Position numbers and translations under genes: made by a program. From Fimadaptatus sp948467645 (GTDB taxonomy: Bacteria > Bacillota > Clostridia > Christensenellales > Aristaeellaceae), in contig CAOKFD010000075.1 of the NCBI GenBank assembly GCA_948467645.1, positions 1-11,876 of the forward strand: DNA of 11,876 bases, in the 5' to 3' direction. Below are positions 7,129 through 11,876 of the stretch, one piece after another. How positions within the stretch are numbered: position 1 is the stretch's first letter; every line of letters starts with the position of its first letter. The notes under the pieces are model-generated. The model worked only from the letters and a program-made list of their open reading frames with translations. It ran no database searches and was not told where the DNA came from.

Positions 7129-7157
7129 TTGAAATCCTCAAAATTGTTAAGTAAAAT
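7129..7157 (+). promoter_or_regulatory. Sigma-A promoter of the sugar transporter operon
   Basis: TTGAAA (7129-7134), a 17-base spacer and TAAAAT (7152-7157). Transcription would begin near 7164, leaving a leader of about 75 bases before the TTG start at 7240. The -35 directly follows the fourth operator copy. Confidence 0.75.
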
Positions 7158-7223
7158 AAAATCATAGCTTATGTCGAGACGCGCCGCGCCCATTGCGGCA
7201 CGGTCGGGTTTCGATGATTCGCG

Positions 7224-7230
7224 AAAGGAG
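7224..7230 (+). promoter_or_regulatory. Ribosome binding site supporting a TTG start
   Basis: AAAGGAG ends 9 bases before TTG 7240. The first in-frame ATG, at 7276, has no such site, so translation from the rare TTG codon is preferred. Confidence 0.75.
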
Positions 7231-7239
7231 AGGGCGTAA

Positions 7240-8187
7240 TTGAAGACTCAGGCAGCCTCGGCAAAATCCCGCAAAATGCACAGCCATTCGTTGGTGTACG
7301 ACGCCAAAAAGAACTGGCAGCTGTACCTAATGCTGCTCTTGCCGGTGGCATATATCATCATATTTGCTTACATCCCCATGGGCGGCGCTACGATAGCGTT
7401 TAAGGACTATCGAATAAAGAAGGGCGTATGGGGCAGTCCGTGGGTCGGTTTGCAGCACTTTGAAAACTTCTTTACTACTCCTAACTTCTGGATGCTGCTG
7501 AAAAACACGCTGGTGCTGAGTCTGTACAGCCTGCTCGCATCCTTCCCGTTTCCGATACTGCTGGCGCTGGCGATCAACGAGTGCGCCTCCCGCAAGTACC
7601 GCAAGACGGTTCAGATGATAACATACGCGCCCTACTTCATATCGACCGTCGTTCTGGTCGGCATAATGAGCAACTTCTTCTCGCTGCGCACCGGCTTTGT
7701 CAATAGCATTGCAAAGCTCATCGGCGCAGAGCAGATAAACTACATGGGCATATCCTCGCTCTTCAGGCACATGTACGTCTGGTCGGGCGTGTGGCAGTCG
7801 GCCGGCTACAGCGCGGTAATATACATCGCGGCGCTGTCCAGCGTGGACTTCAGCCTTGTCGAGGCCGCACAGATAGACGGCGCGGGCCGTCTGCGCCGCA
7901 TATGGCATATCGATATACCGACCATACTGCCTACCATAGTCATACAGCTTATACTGGCCGTGGGCAGCATAATGGGCATAGGCTTTGAAAAGGTATACCT
8001 CATGCAGAACCCGATAAACCTCGAAGTGTCCGAGATAATCTCCACGTTCGTGTTCAAGCGCGGTATGACGCAGTTCCAGTATTCCTACGCCACCGCCGTG
8101 GGTCTGTTTAACTCTATAATCAACCTGATACTGATAGTGCTGGCCAACATGTTTGCGTCCAAGGTCGGCTCGACTTCGCTGTTCTAA
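7240..8187 (+). CDS. Carbohydrate ABC transporter permease, LplB/YteP type
   Basis: One half of the membrane channel of a CUT1-type sugar/oligosaccharide importer. The 315-residue protein opens with a short hydrophilic tail. The first helix then contains the family hallmark LPVAYIIIFAYIPMGGATIAFKDY (about residues 36-60), followed by about five further helices. The cytoplasmic EAA loop that contacts the ATPase reads EAAQIDGAGRLRRIWHIDIP, beginning at Glu208. Length is normal for the family. It starts at TTG 7240 behind a good ribosome binding site and is followed after 15 bases by the second permease, so the two are co-transcribed. The promoter upstream has a phased operator array. Family-level function is firm. 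The sugar is not set by the permease sequence; a fucosylated oligosaccharide is inferred from the GH95 gene. Confidence 0.93.
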   Translation: MKTQAASAKSRKMHSHSLVYDAKKNWQLYLMLLLPVAYIIIFAYIPMGGATIAFKDYRIKKGVWGSPWVGLQHFENFFTTPNFWMLLKNTLVLSLYSLLASFPFPILLALAINECASRKYRKTVQMITYAPYFISTVVLVGIMSNFFSLRTGFVNSIAKLIGAEQINYMGISSLFRHMYVWSGVWQSAGYSAVIYIAALSSVDFSLVEAAQIDGAGRLRRIWHIDIPTILPTIVIQLILAVGSIMGIGFEKVYLMQNPINLEVSEIISTFVFKRGMTQFQYSYATAVGLFNSIINLILIVLANMFASKVGSTSLF

Positions 8188-8202
8188 TGGGAGGTGTGAT
8201 CC

Positions 8203-9123
8203 ATGAGCCAGAAAGCAGTAGAGAATAACAAGAACCACATAAAGACTTACAACGCATTCTCGGATCACGCCACAATGGTTTTCGTGTATGCGTTTACGTT
8301 CCTGATGGCGCTGTGCGTGCTGGTGCCGCTGGTGTTCGTGATCGCGGCGTCGTTCTCGTCGCCGGATGCGCTTTTGTCGGCAAAGGTATTCCTGTGGCCG
8401 GTTGACTTCACGCTGCGCGGCTACAAGATGGTCGTGGAGCACGACATGCTGCCCACCGGCTTCAAAAACACCATCATTTACGCGCTGCTGGGCACATCGA
8501 TCAACATATTCATGACCGTCATCGCCGCATATCCGCTCAGCCGCAAGGATCTTAAGATACGCAACGCGGTAATGATGCTGTTTGCGTTTACCATGCTGTT
8601 TAACGGCGGTATGATCCCGACCTACCTGTTGGTACGCGATCTGGGTCTGGTCGATACCATATGGGCGATGGTACTGCCCAACGCCATGGCGGTATGGAAC
8701 CTGATAATCACGCGCACGTATTTCCAGACGACCATACCCGACGAAATGCTGGAAAGCGCCAATATCGACGGCTGCGACGACTTTAAGTTCCTTATAAAGA
8801 TGGTCGTGCCGCTGTCCGTGCCGATAATCGCGGTCAACGTGCTGCTGTACGCCGTCGGCCACTGGAACAGCTACTTTAACGCCATGATGTACCTGAACAA
8901 CAACACGCTCTATCCGTTGCAGCTGGTTCTGCGCGATATACTTATTCAGGACGATACCGCGGGCATGTCCATGGACGTTACCAAGCAGCTGGAAAAGCAG
9001 CAGACGCGCTACCTGCTCCAGTATTCTACCATAGTCGTGGGCACCGTGCCCGTAATGCTGCTTTACCCGCTGATACAGCGCTACTTCGTCACCGGCATAA
9101 TGGTCGGCGCGGTAAAGGGCTAG
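8203..9123 (+). CDS. Carbohydrate ABC transporter permease, YtcP type
   Basis: Second channel subunit, partner of the 7240 permease. The 306-residue protein has six predicted helices, the first at about residues 26-50 (FVYAFTFLMALCVLVPLVFVIAASFS). Its EAA loop reads ESANIDGCDDFKFLIKMVVPLS from about Glu184, followed by the typical VGHWNSYFNAMMYL segment. The C-terminus (RYFVTGIMVGAVKG) looks complete and typical of the family. GGGAGGTG (8189-8196) gives a strong start at ATG 8203, 15 bases after the first permease ends. The TAG stop codon is itself the first bases of the inserted element at 9121; before insertion the gene would have ended in TAA. No ATPase gene accompanies the transporter, as is usual for this class, which shares an MsmX-like ATPase encoded elsewhere. 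Confidence 0.93.
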   Translation: MSQKAVENNKNHIKTYNAFSDHATMVFVYAFTFLMALCVLVPLVFVIAASFSSPDALLSAKVFLWPVDFTLRGYKMVVEHDMLPTGFKNTIIYALLGTSINIFMTVIAAYPLSRKDLKIRNAVMMLFAFTMLFNGGMIPTYLLVRDLGLVDTIWAMVLPNAMAVWNLIITRTYFQTTIPDEMLESANIDGCDDFKFLIKMVVPLSVPIIAVNVLLYAVGHWNSYFNAMMYLNNNTLYPLQLVLRDILIQDDTAGMSMDVTKQLEKQQTRYLLQYSTIVVGTVPVMLLYPLIQRYFVTGIMVGAVKG

Positions 9124-9284
9124 AGTGTGTCTCAAAAATTCCCTAATCCGCAATTTCGGCGTCTTTTGCGCCATTTCTGCGTCATCAACCCTCGACTTAG
9201 CGCTGCTAAGCCTTCGGGTTTCTTCCTTGAACTGACGCAAAATCCACTCGAACTTGCGAATTTTCCTTTTTGAGCCACACTCTA
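9121..9284 (+). mobile_element. Complete 164-bp MITE-like foldback element, copy B
   Basis: Terminal inverted repeats TAGAGTGTGTCTCAAAAA (9121-9138) and TAGAGTGTGGCTCAAAAA (minus strand, 9284-9267) differ at one base. Both ends carry TA, consistent with a TA target duplication as made by IS630/Tc1-mariner-type transposases. The whole element is an imperfect palindrome centred near 9203. It contains AACCC/GGGTT (9187/9216), TGCGTCA/TGACGCA (9178/9233) and a perfect central hairpin CTTAGC-GCT-GCTAAG (9196-9210). It would form a long hairpin in RNA or a cruciform in DNA. A second copy, inverted, ends at base 54. It encodes no transposase. The insertion separates the permease pair from the binding-protein gene. 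The superfamily assignment is inference. Confidence 0.85.
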
Positions 9285-9345
9285 AGCTTAAACCGATTTC
9301 AGCGCGCGAGCGTATGGAATATATAAAAAAAGGGAGGCAGAACCA

Positions 9346-10998
9346 ATGAAGAGATTCGTTACCCTGATGATCGTCTTCGCCATGCTGTTTGCCGCCGTGC
9401 CCGCTTTTGCGGACGTGACCACCAGCAAGGCCGGCGAGTTCCCCATCACCAGCGAAAAGGTGACCTTCGACGTATGGATCGAGGGCGGCTCCGATACCGA
9501 CTGGTCGAACAACGGCTGGCTCAAGGAGACCGAGGAAATCACCAACATCGCTATTAACGTGATCCCCTCGTCCTCTGCGGACGCGCTCAACAAGCGTAAC
9601 CTGCTGCTGGCCTCGGGCGATTATCCGGACATGTTCCTGACCGACTGGACCGCTATTTTTAGTCAGGCTGACGTAATGCAGTTCGGCGTTAAGGAAGAAA
9701 TACTCGTCCCGATAACTCCCTACCTCGAGGAGTATGGCAAGGAAATCAACTACGTCTTCGATTACAACCCCATATTCAAGCTCACCTCCACCGCGCCCAA
9801 CGGCGAGATCTACGGCGTGGCTCGCTTCTCCGAGTGCTATCACTGCTCCGCATATCCCAAGATGTATATGCGTCAGGACTGGCTGGACAAGCTGAACCTG
9901 CAGATGCCCACCACCACCGAGGAACTGCGCGAGGTTCTCAAGGCGTTTGTGACCGGCGACCCCAACGGCAATGGCGAGGCCGACGAAATCGGCCTGACCG
10001 GCGCCACCACCTGGAACACCATGCTGGAGTACTGCCTGCTCGGCTGGTCCTTCCAGAATATCAAGCCCGACTTCTGGCTCTACCTCACCGATGCCGGCGA
10101 AGTTGACTTTGCCGCCCGCACCGAGGCGTACCGCGAAGGCCTGCGCTACATTAAGTCCCTGTACGACGAAGGCCTGATCGACCCCGCTGCGTTCTCTCAG
10201 AAGGACGACCAGATGGCCCAGACCGTGCGTCAGGATCCCAAGATCGTGGGCGCTTACGTCTGCGACCACGTCGCCATGGGCGTTTCCAACGCCGATTACG
10301 ACGAATACAAGACCTACCAGATCGTAAAGCCCGTCGAAGGCCCCTCCGGTATGCGCGCGCAGCCCCAGAACGCCAACGAAGGCGAAGTGCAGGGCTTCCA
10401 CGGCGTCATAACCGACGTTTGCGAATATCCCGAAGCCGCTTTCCGCTGGCTGGACTATCAGCTGAGTGAAGAGTCCATGGTCAAGAAGGGCTGGGGCAAG
10501 GAAGGCGTAGGCTGGAAAGTAGCGCCCGAAGGCACCAAGGATCTGTTCGGCAACCCCGCCAAGTGGGTACGTCTGCCCACCGACGAGACCGCCAATCCTG
10601 AGGCTTATGCCGAAAACAAGGCTTACATGTTTGGCATTGGACCGCAGGCCGACCTGGCCGCCCGCCGTCTGGCTCAGCTGCCCGCAGTTGACGACATCTA
10701 CCTGACCGAGAATTACGAGCAGCGCATAACCCTCGATACCAATCAGGTTGTCGAGTTCATCAACCCCGTGCGTCTGCCCTCCACCCTGTTCGTGGCCGAG
10801 CAGGATTCCGACGAGTTCAACGAGATCAAGACCAACCTGAAGGACTTCGTGCGCAAGACCTGCGTGCAGTTCATCATCGGCGAGCGCGACATAGAAAACG
10901 GCTGGGACGCTTACCTTGACGAACTGAACAACTTTAAGGTCGATCGCTATGTCGAAATCTACTCCGCAGCTTACAAGGCTTCGCAGAGCGCTGAATAG
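9346..10998 (+). CDS. Extracellular solute-binding protein of the sugar ABC transporter
   Basis: Captures the sugar outside the cell and delivers it to the two permeases. The 550-residue product starts with a clear signal peptide (basic MKR, hydrophobic core, cleavage after VPAFA at about residue 22). A two-lobed binding protein of the LipO/YtcQ/AlgQ-like group follows. LASGDYPDMFLTD and the Asp-rich loop DPNGNGEADEIG (about residues 205-216) match the calcium-binding loop typical of this group. Length fits the family. GGAGG (9333-9337) is 8 bases before ATG 9346. No cysteine occurs near the signal-peptide cleavage site, so the usual lipoprotein anchor is missing. Codon use differs from the permeases (more ATC, ACC, GTC and fewer ATA), suggesting high expression. 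It probably belongs to the transporter operon, although a MITE lies between. A strong terminator follows. Confidence 0.93.
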   Translation: MKRFVTLMIVFAMLFAAVPAFADVTTSKAGEFPITSEKVTFDVWIEGGSDTDWSNNGWLKETEEITNIAINVIPSSSADALNKRNLLLASGDYPDMFLTDWTAIFSQADVMQFGVKEEILVPITPYLEEYGKEINYVFDYNPIFKLTSTAPNGEIYGVARFSECYHCSAYPKMYMRQDWLDKLNLQMPTTTEELREVLKAFVTGDPNGNGEADEIGLTGATTWNTMLEYCLLGWSFQNIKPDFWLYLTDAGEVDFAARTEAYREGLRYIKSLYDEGLIDPAAFSQKDDQMAQTVRQDPKIVGAYVCDHVAMGVSNADYDEYKTYQIVKPVEGPSGMRAQPQNANEGEVQGFHGVITDVCEYPEAAFRWLDYQLSEESMVKKGWGKEGVGWKVAPEGTKDLFGNPAKWVRLPTDETANPEAYAENKAYMFGIGPQADLAARRLAQLPAVDDIYLTENYEQRITLDTNQVVEFINPVRLPSTLFVAEQDSDEFNEIKTNLKDFVRKTCVQFIIGERDIENGWDAYLDELNNFKVDRYVEIYSAAYKASQSAE

Positions 10999-11034
10999 GC
11001 ACGCTACAAAAGCTGAATACGCGTAAGTAAAATC

Positions 11035-11068
11035 GCCCTCCCGCGTCCGATCATGGGCGCGGGAGGGC
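11035..11068 (+). terminator. Strong terminator of the transporter operon
   Basis: A 14-bp GC-rich stem (11035-11048 with 11055-11068, one G-U pair, 6-base loop GATCAT) begins 36 bases past the binding-protein stop. The T-rich tail (TTTATGG) is short, but the stem is very stable. On the minus strand it is preceded by few genes, so the plus direction is the relevant one. Confidence 0.85.
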
Positions 11069-11073
11069 TTTAT

Positions 11074-11167
11074 GGCATTATTAGGCATAGGACGGCATAT
11101 TCTGTCATTAAATATAGGTAAGAGTCGCTTAATTTTACTTACTGAACATGCTGCAGGGCATTATGCC
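11074..11167 (+). repeat. Phased GGCAT repeats upstream of the 11170 promoter
   Basis: GGCAT begins at 11074, 11084 and 11094, exactly one helical turn apart. A fourth copy at 11157 forms the small dyad GGCAT-T-ATGCC (11157-11167), three bases upstream of the -35. These could be binding sites for a regulator of the following gene or chance. GGCATA also occurs elsewhere in the window (for example near 6923 and 6993), which weakens the case. Confidence 0.3.
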
Positions 11168-11169
11168 TT

Positions 11170-11198
11170 TTGACATGAACAAAAAAATGTGATATAAT
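11170..11198 (+). promoter_or_regulatory. Consensus extended -10 sigma-A promoter
   Basis: TTGACA (11170-11175), a 17-base spacer and TATAAT (11193-11198) preceded by TGA, which gives a TGnTATAAT extended -10. Both hexamers match the consensus in every position, predicting a very strong promoter. Transcription would start near 11205, leaving a leader of about 90 bases to the gene at 11294. Confidence 0.92.
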
Positions 11199-11229
11199 AT
11201 CGACGATTAGCTAAATACAAGGGCGATCC

Positions 11230-11266
11230 ATGTCTAAAAATAGCTGACGCGGGCTGAGTGCCCGTG
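11230..11266 (+). other. Leader region with short open frame and hairpin
   Basis: Within the leader, ATG 11230 opens a five-codon frame (MSKNS, stop at 11245) behind AAGGG. A 7-bp hairpin (CGCGGGC at 11248-11254 with GCCCGTG at 11260-11266, 5-base loop) follows. No riboswitch class is recognised, there is no T-tract, and the frame is too short to be convincing. It is recorded because it lies between a very strong promoter and a gene with a modest ribosome binding site. Confidence 0.25.
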
Positions 11267-11293
11267 ATATTTATGAATGGGCGGGATGAGAAA

Positions 11294-11876
11294 GTGGCCA
11301 ATAAGCAGGGGTACGGCACCAGACAGTCCGCCAGCGTGCCGGCTGGGGATTACCGCGGATATAAGCGTGCAATTGAACAGCGCCGCAGAAATATGAACGC
11401 GGACGATGATTCCGCCCGCTATGACAACTATGCGGACGGACAAACTTATTCGGAAAATGAAAGTGACGTTCAGGACGACGAGGTGAGGGCGGCGGCTGAA
11501 AACGCCTATGCTCAGTCCGCCGGTAGCAGGGACGACGATCTGGAATCGATATACGACGACGATCAGTATGCTCAGGGCGATGCAGATGAGCAGGACATGC
11601 CTGCGCCGCGCCGCCGTGCGCGCGCGTACCGCTCGGGTCAGGCCGCGCCGCGCAGCTATTCGCGCAATGCGGACGAGCCCGAATCGTACGACGATGCACA
11701 GGCCGCCGCGCCGGAGCGCTCGGCTCGCGAGGAAACGCGCCGCCAAGCGCGCCGCCCGGTGGAGCAGACGCACGACGATGAAGAAGAACTCGCGGATTAT
11801 CATACGGACGAGAACTCGTACAGCGACGACGTGTACGAGCCGTACGATCCCGACGAGGACGACAGCGATTACGAGC
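11294..11876 (+). CDS. Acidic low-complexity protein, N-terminal part (cut by window end)
   Basis: An open frame of 194 codons continues past the window end, so total length and C-terminal domains are unknown. The start is taken as GTG 11294, with GGGA (11283-11286) 7 bases upstream, giving MANKQGYGTRQSASVPAGDY. The in-frame ATG at 11273 is an alternative with no clear ribosome binding site. A short basic segment (YKRAIEQRRRNM, about residues 23-34) is followed by a long region very rich in Asp, Glu, Tyr, Ala and Arg. There, acidic blocks (DDDLESIYDDD, EEELADYHTDE) alternate with basic ones (PRRRARAYR). No signal peptide, membrane helix or enzyme motif appears in the visible part. It looks like a disordered N-terminal extension of a larger protein; I assign no function. 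The consensus promoter at 11170 supports that it is a real, strongly transcribed gene. Confidence 0.7.
   Translation, partial: MANKQGYGTRQSASVPAGDYRGYKRAIEQRRRNMNADDDSARYDNYADGQTYSENESDVQDDEVRAAAENAYAQSAGSRDDDLESIYDDDQYAQGDADEQDMPAPRRRARAYRSGQAAPRSYSRNADEPESYDDAQAAAPERSAREETRRQARRPVEQTHDDEEELADYHTDENSYSDDVYEPYDPDEDDSDYE

Noticed and set aside
6950..7240. CRISPR array or riboswitch in the regulator-transporter gap
   Set aside because: The repeats are 8-12 bases, degenerate and spaced 20-21 bp, with no spacer-repeat structure. The leader after 7164 holds only a five-bp hairpin and no known riboswitch core.
9288..9325. Possible promoter for the binding-protein gene
   Set aside because: TTAAAC is not followed at 16-18 bases by a convincing -10. 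The AT-rich ATATATAAAA is too close to the ribosome binding site and lacks a matching -35.
7327..11088. A 1253-codon open frame on the minus strand
   Set aside because: It lies opposite three genes with clear family motifs, ribosome binding sites and signal peptide. Its translation is low-complexity and matches no recognisable domain, and it runs straight through the MITE. It is a shadow of GC-rich codon use.
11234..11803. Minus-strand frames with hydrophobic translations at the window end
   Set aside because: They mirror Asp/Glu/Arg-rich codons of the plus-strand gene. The plus strand has the consensus promoter; the minus strand has neither promoter nor ribosome binding site.

Overview
The window comes from a GC-rich low-rank-unknown Firmicute, most likely an uncultured gut- or rumen-type member of class Clostridia. 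This is inferred from strong GGAGG-type ribosome binding sites, sigma-A promoters, GTG/TTG starts, heavy use of the Ile codon ATA in a GC-rich background, and the LplB/YtcP-type sugar transporter paired with a membrane-bound AraC-family regulator. I cannot place it below class from sequence alone.

Layout. Bases 1-54 are the end of a dispersed foldback (MITE-like) element. A tRNA-dihydrouridine synthase gene (132-1133, +) converges on an unrecognised 119-residue gene (1139-1498, -), followed by a small two-helix membrane protein with a zinc ribbon (1577-1819, +). From 1942 to 10998 lies a carbohydrate-use locus. It holds a cytoplasmic family GH95 alpha-L-fucosidase/galactosidase (1942-4377, -) and, divergent from it, a membrane-anchored AraC-type regulator (4591-6897, +). 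Two ABC permeases (7240-8187 and 8203-9123, +) and an exported solute-binding protein (9346-10998, +) follow. A complete 164-bp MITE-like element sits between the second permease and the binding protein. After a strong terminator, a consensus extended -10 promoter drives a new gene (11294 onward) encoding a very acidic, low-complexity protein cut by the window end.

How the genes fit together (inference). The binding protein and the two permeases would import an oligosaccharide, powered by an ATPase encoded elsewhere. The GH95 enzyme, which has no signal peptide, would remove alpha-L-fucosyl (or L-galactosyl) caps inside the cell. The AraC-type protein would sense an outside signal and activate both transcription units.

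The strongest unannotated signal is regulatory. The GH95 and transporter promoters share the 12-mer AACATAGCTTGA, with AACATAGC directly abutting the -35 in both. Upstream of the transporter, four copies of a related 8-mer (AAYATRNC) are spaced 21, 21 and 20 bp, about two helical turns, as expected for AraC-family operators. A further copy overlaps the regulator's own -35. The second notable signal is that the complete MITE inserted exactly into the permease stop codon, changing TAA to TAG without altering the protein. No RNA genes, CRISPR arrays or phage genes were seen.
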